Assembly (NCBI GenBank): GCA_016350165.1
Contig: CP066225.1
Span: 3,968,001 to 4,032,000, forward strand
Direction of reading: 5' to 3'
DNA from: Planctomycetota bacterium
Lineage (GTDB): Bacteria; Planctomycetota; Phycisphaerae; Phycisphaerales; Phycisphaeraceae
Length of the DNA stretch: 64,000 nucleotides
A program made the translations under genes and the position numbers. The notes under the pieces were generated by a model that saw nothing but the letters and a program-made list of their open reading frames with translations, did not search any database and was not told where the DNA came from. Shown piece by piece: positions 17,725 through 25,859 of this stretch (position 1 is its first letter; each line of letters starts with the position of its first letter).

Positions 17725-18037
17725 CGCGCATGAAATGGTTAGAAATTTGTTTTGTAAAAGCGCATAAAAGTGCTGGAATTTGGCGTTTTTTTTGATGGAA
17801 TAGGGGTTGGGGTGGTAAGGCTGGGGGGGGAGTTGTTGCTAATTCAGGGGTTATGGATTTTGGAGATTTGGGGAGCGCGCATGAATACGCTTTTGTGCGC
17901 ACAAAAGCGTGTTTTTTAGGGTTGAAAATGGTCAAGAATGGACAGAAACGGCGCGGAATGGGTTAGAAATGGTCAGAAAATGGTTAGAAATGGACAGTTT
18001 TGAAAATGCTGATTGCGTGTTTATGCGCGCGTTTTGT
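17725..18037 (+). repeat. Dispersed intergenic element, copy B (longest)
   Basis: Lies in a 594-base gap without genes. A partial unit at 17725-17750 has GCGCGCATGAAATGG followed by TTAGAAAT. The main unit holds a 24-bp palindrome (17887-17910), an array at 17921-17997 in which AATGG recurs every 10-11 bp joined by TCAGA, TTAGA or ACAG-type linkers, and a conserved end (18011-18037) containing GATTGCGTGTTTATGCGCGC. That end matches copy C at 38037-38063 almost base for base. Function is unknown; iteron-like protein binding or a transcribed structured RNA are both possible. Confidence 0.65.
17887..17910. repeat. Perfect 24-bp palindrome followed by T6
   Basis: The two 12-base halves (ACGCTTTTGTGC and its exact complement) meet at GCGC. 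The right arm is followed by GTTTTTTAGG. As RNA it would form a terminator-like hairpin; as DNA it is a two-fold symmetric site. It belongs to copy B of the dispersed element. Confidence 0.7.
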
Positions 18038-18201
18038 ATTGCGGGGTGGCGTATTGGGGTTATGTGTGGAGAGATGTTGTTTGGTGTTGCGGGGTGTGGT
18101 TTGAGGTGGTAATGGTTTGTTTCACTAGAACGTATCGTTGGTTGAGGGATATCAATTGGCAGAGTTGTTGTTTGTAAGCTATGCAGTGAGTTGATAAATC
18201 G

Positions 18202-18447
18202 TTAACTCATCCAGCTTAACTGTTCAGGTAAATCGCCTTCTAGCCAAGCATTATGAACTTTGTATGCTGCGCGCATGAATTGAAATTCACTGTATGTGCT
18301 TTCGGGTAAGGTTTCATCAAAAACAATCTCACCGTCTTTTCGATTAATGATTAGTCGGCCAGGAATTTCCTGGTTCAAAAATCCATATTCGTAAGTTGCA
18401 GACTCGGAGTCTTTTTTGATTCTTTTGATTTCGATGATTACTGCCAT
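18202..18447 (-). CDS. Hypothetical protein, 81 residues
   Basis: A small soluble protein with no recognised family. It begins with alternating charged and hydrophobic residues (MAVIIEIKRIKK), has a beta-strand-rich middle (GRLIINRKDGEIVFDE) and an acidic C-terminal part containing WLEGDLPEQLSWMS. It has no signal peptide or membrane helix. It lies 61 bases behind another unknown gene in the same orientation, so the two may be co-transcribed. The frame is open, codon use is normal and it does not overlap another gene, which supports coding. Confidence 0.5.
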   Translation of the reverse strand: MAVIIEIKRIKKDSESATYEYGFLNQEIPGRLIINRKDGEIVFDETLPESTYSEFQFMRAAYKVHNAWLEGDLPEQLSWMS

Positions 18448-18508
18448 GAATATGATTATTCTAATCGAAGATTAACTTTTTTGGGAATTGGTATTGTGAG
18501 TAGCTTTG

Positions 18509-19117
18509 CTATTTAACGAAATAATCATCTTGAGAAGTTATCCAATAAGTATGATTGCTGTTATTGGTGATATTGTCTGTCGAAGTGATGATCAATGTGT
18601 TTTGGGTATTACCATCAATTCCCCTACATTTAAAAATGAATCGCATGCCTTCATTAATTGTAAAATCTGTGCATGTATACAGATTCACAGTGTTTTCATC
18701 AAGTACAATGACAACTGCGCATATTGACTTGCCATTGAAAGTTAGTTCTCCGGAAAGCGGCATGTTAGCAGGTAATCTGTCGTTTTTTTCGATGAAGGAG
18801 CCTAATGATCTTTGCCAATGATGATCGGGTTTGATTTCATCAGCAACGATACGCATGGAAAGGTTATCATGTTTGCCATTAATCATCGCAGGAGCGATGT
18901 TGGATATATGCTTTGAAAGGTGGTGTCTTGCTGAGCCATGCGATAGTCCCCACGCTGAGGTTACTTCGTAAGGTTCACTTGTAATGATATCGTAAACCGT
19001 AAATGGTGGATCTTTAGGTTTAGGTGTGAAATTCCAATCACAACATGCCATTGAGATACTTGTTTTCTTTAGTTTCCACCAATAATGGGCATCATCACTA
19101 AAAACAAATGCATTCAT
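18509..19117 (-). CDS. Hypothetical protein, 202 residues
   Basis: I do not recognise the family. The N-terminus (MNAFVFSDDAHYWWKLKK) has no signal peptide. The chain contains scattered aromatic residues and a CAVVIVLDENTVNLYTC strand pair, suggesting a beta-rich soluble fold. It follows the TPR gene at 19126 with an 8-base gap and precedes the 81-residue gene, all on the minus strand, so the three probably form a transcription unit headed by the TPR gene. Confidence 0.5.
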   Translation of the reverse strand: MNAFVFSDDAHYWWKLKKTSISMACCDWNFTPKPKDPPFTVYDIITSEPYEVTSAWGLSHGSARHHLSKHISNIAPAMINGKHDNLSMRIVADEIKPDHHWQRSLGSFIEKNDRLPANMPLSGELTFNGKSICAVVIVLDENTVNLYTCTDFTINEGMRFIFKCRGIDGNTQNTLIITSTDNITNNSNHTYWITSQDDYFVK

Positions 19118-19125
19118 GTAATTGA

Positions 19126-20481
19126 TTAGCCCTTTACGAATTTGGCTTTAATGGCGGTCCACCATTCTTTGAGGGTCAGTTGGCGGAGGCGGTGGATTAG
19201 GGGGGTGATCTCATCACTGTGTGGAGCGACTTGGCGGAGGCGGCGGAGCCATGCTCTTGCGCGGGTGAGGTCGTTCATTTCGAGGTAGGCGAGGGTGAGG
19301 TTGCGAATGGCTTGGGCGTTGTCGGGTTTGGTTTGTAAGCAGTGTTTGAGTGAAGCGATGCCACGATCGGTGTCATGGATTTGGAGACGGGCAATGCCGC
19401 CATAGAGGCAGGCATGTGCGAGTTGTGAGGGGTCGCTGATGACGTAATCGCCTGTGGAGTTTTCGAGGGTTATCAGTGCGTCGAGCGCTTCTTCGGGCAG
19501 GTTGAGTTCGATGAAGAGTCGGGTCATGTCGAGGAGTTGCTCGACGGACTGGCCGATGTTTTCGAGTTCGGCGAGCATGTGCTTGCGCGCTTCGTCGAGC
19601 TTGCCACGTTTTTGTGCGATGATGGCGAGACCGAGGAAGATGCCGGGGCGTTGTGGGTCGAGACGTTTGGCTCGTTTGAATCTTCGTTCAGCAGCATCGA
19701 CGTGGCCGCGTTTGAGTGCGAGTTGACCTAGCTCTGCGTGAGCTTCGGCGAGCGTGGGGTCGAGTTCGAGTGCCTGGCGAAGTTTCTCGGACCCTTCGGA
19801 GTCATAGCCCATGTCGATGAGGAGGTATGCGAGTTGAAGGAGTGTATCGAGATCGCCTGGTTCGACACGTAGTTGGCGGAGGAAGAGTCTGCGTGCACGT
19901 TCCTGATTGCCCATGCGCATGTGTATGCGAGCCAGGTTGCCTCTAACTCCAGGATAGGAGGGGTCGAGTCGAAGGGTTTGCTGCCAACACCAGATGGCTC
20001 GTTTGAATTCGCTGCGATATGAGAGTGACTGTGCGAGAAAGTCATAACAGATGGGGCATTCGTCTTCGATCTGGCGTGCGAGGTAGAACATTTCCTCGGC
20101 TTTATCGTGGTCGCCGAGCTGTGTGTATGCGGCGATACGTTGGCAGTAAGTTGCTTCGTTGCCGGGCTCGGTCTGCTCGATGTTTTCTAGAAGTGTGATG
20201 GCGCGGCGGGGTTTGCCGATACGGATGTAGTCGACGGCAATGCACATCATGGATTCGGTATCGTCGGGGCTTAAATTGACGGCTCGTTCGTAGCTTTCGA
20301 TGGCTTCCTCGTAGCGTTCCATGGCGTCGAGGGTCATACCGAGTCCGTAATGCCATTCGGGTTTGTGAGGATTGTGGCGCAGCGCGATGGATAACTCGTC
20401 GTAAGCTTGCTCCCACTGACCAGCTTCGGCGAGGCGGTGTGCTTTTTCGGCATGTTGTTCGGCTTCGAACCAGTCACTCAT
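19126..20481 (-). CDS. TPR-repeat protein
   Basis: A 451-residue cytoplasmic protein built of tetratricopeptide repeats from about residue 5 to 430. Typical units are AYDELSIALRHNPHKPEWHY, AIESYERAVNLSPDD and GSEKLRQALELDPTLAE, each with the conserved small, aromatic and Pro positions. TPR arrays bind other proteins and assemble complexes; no enzyme domain is present. The start at 20481 (MSDWFEAEQHAEKA) is preferred because the longer frame adds a non-TPR stretch; no clear Shine-Dalgarno is seen at either site. Two unknown genes follow closely. Confidence 0.8.
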   Translation of the reverse strand: MSDWFEAEQHAEKAHRLAEAGQWEQAYDELSIALRHNPHKPEWHYGLGMTLDAMERYEEAIESYERAVNLSPDDTESMMCIAVDYIRIGKPRRAITLLENIEQTEPGNEATYCQRIAAYTQLGDHDKAEEMFYLARQIEDECPICYDFLAQSLSYRSEFKRAIWCWQQTLRLDPSYPGVRGNLARIHMRMGNQERARRLFLRQLRVEPGDLDTLLQLAYLLIDMGYDSEGSEKLRQALELDPTLAEAHAELGQLALKRGHVDAAERRFKRAKRLDPQRPGIFLGLAIIAQKRGKLDEARKHMLAELENIGQSVEQLLDMTRLFIELNLPEEALDALITLENSTGDYVISDPSQLAHACLYGGIARLQIHDTDRGIASLKHCLQTKPDNAQAIRNLTLAYLEMNDLTRARAWLRRLRQVAPHSDEITPLIHRLRQLTLKEWWTAIKAKFVKG

Positions 20482-20764
20482 AAGAGCCCACGCATTCTTT
20501 ATACGGCAGCTAAAAACTGCAGTGAATCCTATAACTTCTATCGGCCAGTGTACCATCAGAGCGGCCTGAAAATAAAGAACTTTCGCGAATGTGTGACATG
20601 AATGACGGTTGTTAAAACTTTGGGATCTGATAAACGTATACTTATGTAGGAAATGTTATAGAAAAAGGTCGTTAAATCGGCCCCAGAATTGGAAAACGGC
20701 AGGTATGGGATTCAGGACATATTGGCGATTATTTTTCGGAAATAGCACAAGGAAGCATGTTTCG

Positions 20765-22909
20765 ATGTCCCGATCCTGTGGTTTGTTAATTTTTATAAGT
20801 TTGGGGATTTTGCAGGGGTGTGGGACGTCGCCTAGCCATGTGATATCGGATGTGATGGTTGAGGTGCCTCAATTGCGAGGTGAATCTAGTGATGCGTACA
20901 CACTTTTGAGTGGTGAGCAGACGCCTGCGGATGAGCGTGTTGAGGCAGCGAGCATGTTGCTGTCGATGGGTGATAACCGTGCGACAAGTTTGTTGAAGAA
21001 GACTTTGGCGGTGGATGCGGATAAGAAGGTCGCGGATGCTGTTCTGCAAGCGATTATTGTGTCGCAGCATACTCCGCCACGTGGGCTGTATGAGCCGCTG
21101 AAGAAATTGCTGCTGAATAGTGAAGGGGCTTTGCAATATCGTGCTGCGGAAGCGATGGGGCGTTATGCCAATGAACAGGCGGTTATGACCGAATTTGTTC
21201 AGTTGGCGGCTGATAAGAATGCTGAAGTGAAAGATCGGCAAGCAGCGATTCTTGTGCTATCTCGTATGCATACGAGGACGGCAGTGCAGACGTTGATTAG
21301 TCTGACAGATCCTGAGCAGCCAGAGGTGATACAGTCGGATGCTTATATTGCATTGGCTTTGATGACAGGCAACGATACGTATCGTAATAATCGTGGTAAG
21401 TGGTTGGCTTGGTGGAAGCAGGCGCGTAATTGGTCGAAGGATCGCTGGTATGCGTCGTTGATTGATTCGACAACAAGACAGAACGCGCGGCAACGACTTG
21501 AGCTTGAGGAAACCCAACGATATCTCTTTGCATTAGGGCGTTCGAGTTATCGCAATGCGAGTGAAGCGGATCGTGAAAAAATACTTGCGTACATGCTCAC
21601 GAATTTACGACCTGTGCGTGAGTTGGCGATGGAACTTGTACTCGAACGTATCCTTGGTGGGCAGCCGATTGATGAGGATTTGATCGAAGCTTTGCGCGGT
21701 CGATTATCTGATCCTGATCCGAAAATTCGTCACCTCGCTGCACTGCGTTTGAATGATTTGGCTGATGAAAAGTCGGCTGACATTATTGCTGAGCGTTTGG
21801 TTGGTCATGAAGAGAGTTCGCCACTGACGTTACACGATGATTTGTTATTGTTAACGAATATGCCTAGAAAACAAGCGATTCCTGTTGCGATTACTTTACT
21901 TGATGATGAGACACTCAGCCCGACAGCTGCGGGGATGTTGGTATCTGCTAAAGAACATGGTTTGATGACTGAACAGCAGATGAAGCAAGCGTCTGATCGA
22001 GTGCATGCGCTGATTAGACCGGGTAAATTACCGCACCCTCAGTATATTGCGCTGCTTGCAAGTATGGGGGAAATGGAAGACTGGGCCTACTTAAAAGAGC
22101 TGATCGATTCACCTGATGATACGGTGAAAGTGGCTGCTGCAAAGGCATGGGCAAGTTCAGATAAATCGCTCAGTGTGTTGGCTGATCATATTGATGATCC
22201 GGTGATATTGCCGATCATGATTGCCGCCGCTGCGGAGCGTGGTAAGGATGAAGAAACATTACGCGTGCTCGCAGATAATCCGCCTGATCAGGCACAAGTT
22301 CTCGAAGCTTGGACGCATGCGATGATTGAAGTATCTAAGCATGTTGAAGGCGAGTTTGTACTTGAGCTTGCGAGTGAGATTACAAAGCTGGAGATACCAA
22401 GTGCAAGCCAATCGATGACGTTGGCAATCGATATTCTGTCTGCTGCAATTGATCAGTTGCAAGCGGAGGATGCTGCTGCGATGTCGGTGATGCAGTTGAA
22501 TCTGCTTGATCGGCTCGTCATGTTGCGGGCACAGATATTACTGGAATCCAACAACACCAACGGCGCGCTGATGGACTATCAGTTGCTCGACAAATCCTTT
22601 GATGACATGGATCTTTATATGCAGGAAGCGATGTTGCGTGGGTACATCACGACACTCCTGCGACGCGATGAAATTGACGATGCATTTGCGCAGTACGAAC
22701 GGCTTGATGATCTGCTCGTAAAGCAAGGTAAGAGTCCGGTTGAAGACACAATGCTTGAAATGTTTCTTTATCAGGCGGACACTTACGCTGATGTGAACCG
22801 CTCTGCTGAAGCACAAAAAGTCGTCGATCAGTTACGAGATATACTCGGCGAGCAGGTTCCGCCACGTATTGAGCGTCGTCTAGAAGCTCTGGATACCAAG
22901 CTCCAATAA
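20765..22909 (+). CDS. HEAT-like repeat lipoprotein
   Basis: A 714-residue protein. The start at 20765 is chosen because AAGGAAG lies 9 bases upstream and it opens a lipoprotein signal (MSRSCGLLIFISLGILQGCG) with lipobox LQGC. About residues 55-420 carry helical repeats of HEAT or PBS-lyase type (ALQYRAAEAMGRYANEQ, DPKIRHLAALRLNDLADE, DDTVKVAAAKAWASSDKS), a scaffold for protein contacts. The C-terminal ~150 residues are helical and TPR-like (TNGALMDYQLLDKSFDDMD). Membrane-anchored scaffold is the likely role; partner unknown. Confidence 0.72.
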   Translation: MSRSCGLLIFISLGILQGCGTSPSHVISDVMVEVPQLRGESSDAYTLLSGEQTPADERVEAASMLLSMGDNRATSLLKKTLAVDADKKVADAVLQAIIVSQHTPPRGLYEPLKKLLLNSEGALQYRAAEAMGRYANEQAVMTEFVQLAADKNAEVKDRQAAILVLSRMHTRTAVQTLISLTDPEQPEVIQSDAYIALALMTGNDTYRNNRGKWLAWWKQARNWSKDRWYASLIDSTTRQNARQRLELEETQRYLFALGRSSYRNASEADREKILAYMLTNLRPVRELAMELVLERILGGQPIDEDLIEALRGRLSDPDPKIRHLAALRLNDLADEKSADIIAERLVGHEESSPLTLHDDLLLLTNMPRKQAIPVAITLLDDETLSPTAAGMLVSAKEHGLMTEQQMKQASDRVHALIRPGKLPHPQYIALLASMGEMEDWAYLKELIDSPDDTVKVAAAKAWASSDKSLSVLADHIDDPVILPIMIAAAAERGKDEETLRVLADNPPDQAQVLEAWTHAMIEVSKHVEGEFVLELASEITKLEIPSASQSMTLAIDILSAAIDQLQAEDAAAMSVMQLNLLDRLVMLRAQILLESNNTNGALMDYQLLDKSFDDMDLYMQEAMLRGYITTLLRRDEIDDAFAQYERLDDLLVKQGKSPVEDTMLEMFLYQADTYADVNRSAEAQKVVDQLRDILGEQVPPRIERRLEALDTKLQ

Positions 22910-23128
22910 GGCTGTTTTTTACGGTTAGCCCACGCCAGATTTAGTGGCAATGAGCTTCTATCATTCAACAACGATAACGTGCGGACCCGCCTTGGGATGA
23001 TCTTCAACCATCCTTGCGGTATACTGCTACCCCGCTCAGATTGCAGTATCAGCGGCTGTTTGCTCCTCAGAACCTACTTTGAGCAACGACAAACCCTTGC
23101 TGCGAGCGTATTTTACGGAGACTTAGAC

Positions 23129-23692
23129 ATGGAAAATATCATCACCGGCAAAGCCTACGTCCTCGGCGATGACATCGATACCGATCAGATCATCCCTGCT
23201 GAATTCCTCTCATACGACCCTTCAAAGCCTGAAGAACGTAAGTACTTCGGCATGTACGCTAACTGCGGCGTCCCTGAAGGCCAGCGTGGTCTCCCAGACG
23301 GCAACATCCCGTTTGTTCCTGAAGGTGAGTTTGCATCTGAGTTCAAAATCGTCATTGGCGGCAAAAACTTCGGTTGCGGCTCCTCACGTGAGCACGCTCC
23401 ACTCGCGATCGCTGAAGCTGGTGCTACTGTCGTGATCGCAGAGTTCTACGCTCGTATCTTCTTCCGTAACTGCGTCAACGGCGGCTACCTGCTTCCATGC
23501 GAATCTGTTGAACGCCTCGTTGAAGAAGTCAAAACTGGCGATGATCTTGAAGTGAACCTCGAAAAAGCTGAAGTTCGCAACCTCACCAGCGGTAAGACAT
23601 ATGCACTTAAGCCACTGGGTGATGTGAAGCCAATTATCGAAGCTGGCGGTGTCTTTGACTACGCTCGTTCTTCAGGCATGCTTGATAAATAA
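23129..23692 (+). CDS. leuD: 3-isopropylmalate dehydratase small subunit
   Basis: A 187-residue swivel-domain subunit that with LeuC isomerises 2- to 3-isopropylmalate in leucine synthesis. The characteristic start GKAYVLGDDIDTDQIIPAE is present, followed by the substrate-recognition loop FGCGSSREHAPLAI (about residues 72-85) and FARIFFRN-like YARIFFRNCVNGG. The start has GGAG 8 bases upstream; the longer frame has no support. LeuC is not adjacent, which is unusual compared with the common leuCD pairing. A strong terminator follows. A TATACT at 23020-23025 could be its -10 box. Confidence 0.93.
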   Translation: MENIITGKAYVLGDDIDTDQIIPAEFLSYDPSKPEERKYFGMYANCGVPEGQRGLPDGNIPFVPEGEFASEFKIVIGGKNFGCGSSREHAPLAIAEAGATVVIAEFYARIFFRNCVNGGYLLPCESVERLVEEVKTGDDLEVNLEKAEVRNLTSGKTYALKPLGDVKPIIEAGGVFDYARSSGMLDK

Positions 23693-23723
23693 TCACGCAG
23701 CAAACCCACATATAAATTTCCAG

Positions 23724-23750
23724 ACCCACCCCTCGAAGGTGGGTTTTTTT
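23724..23750 (+). terminator. Rho-independent terminator of leuD
   Basis: ACCCACC (23724-23730) pairs with GGTGGGT (23738-23744), followed by T7. It lies 32 bases past the stop. Confidence 0.9.
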
Positions 23751-23934
23751 ATGTCCAGCCCTTGATCTTGATCATTTTGACGCAATCCTTACGATTCACG
23801 CATAGATGAATCATGACTTTCATGCGATTTTGCCGACATTTATTGATTGTCTGGGCGGAATAAATCAGCCCTCGGGGTCGGTTAGTCGCATGAGTACACA
23901 ATTTATTTCTACACAGCACCAGACGGAGATCCCC

Positions 23935-24501
23935 ATGGACGCACAATTCCTCAAAGCCATCCACGATAAGGCCACTGACTACAAGACCTACCTTGCTACC
24001 GGCAAAGAGCAGCAGCAAGCTGACTGGACTGAAATCTACAATCAGGTCGGTCTCACCGATGCTCAAAAGCAACTCCTTGCTGATTTCTCACGCGAAATGA
24101 AGATCATCGTCGTCTCAGGTATCTGGTGTGGCGATTGTGTGCAGCAAGTTCCACTCATCGAAAAAATCGCAGAAGGCTCAGGTAACATCGATCTTCGCTA
24201 CGTTGATCGTGATGAAGTCCCGGAACTGCGTGATCAGATCATGATTAACCAGGGCACACGAGTCCCTGTTGTCATCTTCTGTGCAGAGGATTACGAACTC
24301 GTCGGCTGGTATGGTGACCGCACTCTCTGCCGCTACCGTCGTCTGGCTGCTCAGCATCTCGGCGGTGCATGCCCACTTCCTGGTGCACCAGTCCCTGATG
24401 TCGAACTGGAAGAGTCTTTGCAGTGTTGGCTCAACGAGTTCGAGCGTGTGCAATTACTTCTCAGACTCTCAGGCCGCCTGCGTCAGAAACACGGCGATTA
24501 A
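23935..24501 (+). CDS. Thioredoxin-family protein
   Basis: A 188-residue cytoplasmic protein with a thioredoxin-like fold. Near residue 65 MKIIVVSGIWCGDCVQQVPL carries a WCxxC-type redox site (WCGDC). NQGTRVPVVIF provides the cis-proline strand and a further Cys-rich loop (GGACPLPG) lies near the C-terminus. The N-terminal ~55 residues form a helical extension (MDAQFLKAIHDKATDYKTYL) not found in plain thioredoxin. The ATG at 23935 has GGAG 7 bases upstream and is preferred to an in-frame ATG at about 23890. Likely a disulfide reductase; target unknown. Confidence 0.8.
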   Translation: MDAQFLKAIHDKATDYKTYLATGKEQQQADWTEIYNQVGLTDAQKQLLADFSREMKIIVVSGIWCGDCVQQVPLIEKIAEGSGNIDLRYVDRDEVPELRDQIMINQGTRVPVVIFCAEDYELVGWYGDRTLCRYRRLAAQHLGGACPLPGAPVPDVELEESLQCWLNEFERVQLLLRLSGRLRQKHGD

Positions 24502-24808
24502 GCCATATCTGATGCTACGCAGAAGTACCTAAATTCAGAAATATCCGAATCTTAGGCTAAGGGTTAATCTGTATCGGTCATGCGAGGCCAATAGAACCGA
24601 AGTTCTACAGATAGCGAAAATTGCTTGCGAATTGCTTGGCCCAAAGTTAAGATTCTGCCACCTCAGACTCAAGAGTCTGATTCACATGAGAGAGAGTTCC
24701 GGAATCTTTCGCATCACCCGCCTGGTTGAACCGGTCATTGACATGATAGCTCTTTCTCTTCCTTAGTTGTTTCAGGACAACTGTTTACAGCTCTCACGGA
24801 GTGATACT
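24502..24808 (+). promoter_or_regulatory. Structured leader ahead of the DksA-like gene
   Basis: About 300 bases without a gene. Inverted repeats suggest a folded 5' UTR: GGCCAA (24586-24591) can pair with TTGGCC (24636-24641), enclosing the hairpin AGAAC/GTTCT (24593-24606, CGAA-type loop). A second perfect hairpin CAGACTC-AA-GAGTCTG follows at 24664-24679. There is no T-run behind either, so a terminator is unlikely. It matches no riboswitch class I can name. Confidence 0.4.
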
Positions 24809-25588
24809 TTGGCTAAGAAGAAAGCTGCCAAAAAAAAAGTTGCCAAAAAGGCGACCGGCAAGAAAAAGGTAGCCAAAAAGGCTGCAACTAAAAAAGCTGC
24901 AACTAAAAAAGCGGCTTCCAAGAAATCCACGTCCAAAAAGGTGACCAAGAAAAAAGCTGCAACTAAGAAAAAAGTTGTCAAAAAAGCTGCAACAACTAAA
25001 AAAGCAGCAACGACCAAAAAGACAACCAAAAAAGCTGTAGCTAAAAGTGTGACCAAGAAGGCTGCTGCGAAAAAGCCTGTTGCTAAGAAAAAGGTTACAA
25101 AGAAGGTTGCTGCGAAGACCAAACGTCCCGCACCAATCATCCCACCTGCACCTAAAGAAGAACCAATCGACGATTTCCTCACCGAACTCACTGATGAGCA
25201 ATTGCTCAAGATTAAATCTGGCCTCTCAAAAGCCGACCTCGAAGAGTTCACTGAACTGCTCATGGAGAAGCGTGAAGAAATCATCGGCGACGTCGAACAT
25301 ATGGAATCCGCGCGTGATAAAGCGGGCAATCTTTCCAATATGCCCCTTCATATGGCTGATGTTGGCACGGACAACTACGAGCAAGAGTTCACACTCGGCC
25401 TCCTGGAATCTGAACGCCGACTACTCCGTGAAATCGATGCTGCACTTGTGCGTGTCCAAAAGGGTATTTACGGCATCTGCATGCAGTCTGGCAAACCAAT
25501 CCAGCGTGTTCGCCTCGAAATTAAACCATGGGCCAAGTACTCAATCGAAGTTGCCCGTGAACGCGAACGTCGTGGTTTGCCAATCTGA
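24809..25588 (+). CDS. DksA/TraR-like protein with histone H1-like lysine-rich N-terminus
   Basis: A 259-residue protein. The TTG start at 24809 is supported by GGAG 7 bases upstream and yields MAKKKAAKKK. Residues 1-104 are almost only Lys, Ala, Thr and Val in KKA/TKK repeats, like bacterial histone H1-like proteins that coat DNA. Residues ~125-259 resemble DksA/TraR: a coiled coil (LLMEKREEIIGDVEHMESARD) and LLREIDAALVRVQKGIYGIC. The zinc finger is degenerate: CMQS keeps one cysteine of the four and the second pair is replaced by YSIEVA. DksA-type proteins bind the RNA polymerase secondary channel; this one may combine that with DNA binding. Confidence 0.82.
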   Translation: MAKKKAAKKKVAKKATGKKKVAKKAATKKAATKKAASKKSTSKKVTKKKAATKKKVVKKAATTKKAATTKKTTKKAVAKSVTKKAAAKKPVAKKKVTKKVAAKTKRPAPIIPPAPKEEPIDDFLTELTDEQLLKIKSGLSKADLEEFTELLMEKREEIIGDVEHMESARDKAGNLSNMPLHMADVGTDNYEQEFTLGLLESERRLLREIDAALVRVQKGIYGICMQSGKPIQRVRLEIKPWAKYSIEVARERERRGLPI

Positions 25589-25717
25589 TCGGCCGCTCCC
25601 TTTTGTTAGGCACTAATATGGCTGAGTTGAATTGACACGCTCAAATTCTGCAATTCAATCTTCAGAGGGGACCGATATAACTCAAGGAGCGTGACCGACG
25701 TACCATTGAGTATCATG

Positions 25718-25743
25718 ACGCTCCCATCTCGGGAGCGTTTTTT
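25718..25743 (+). terminator. Rho-independent terminator of the DksA-like gene
   Basis: ACGCTCCC (25718-25725) pairs with GGGAGCGT (25731-25738), followed by T6. Confidence 0.9.
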
Positions 25744-25799
25744 CTTTATCATTAGTCATTCACTCGTAAACTCAATACCACACCATCGCATACCTCCGC

Positions 25800-25805
25800 T
25801 ACAAT
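25800..25805 (+). promoter_or_regulatory. Probable -10 box of lspA
   Basis: TACAAT about 55 bases before the lspA start. The same TACA[AT]T box appears before thrC (27422-27427) and uxaC (2143-2148). No clear -35. Confidence 0.35.
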
Positions 25806-25859
25806 ATATCCCTCAAAAACGAATATATCACCGACTAACTCGCGATTAGAGGACACATC

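Noticed and set aside
17908-18112. 67-codon frame across copy B of the repeat
   Set aside because: Its repeats follow the AATGG units at 10-11 bp, which is not a multiple of three, so the periodicity is not coding.
24772-25338. 188-codon hydrophobic antisense frame across the lysine repeats
   Set aside because: AAG/AAA codons read as CTT/TTT in antisense give an artificial Phe/Leu-rich membrane-like protein.
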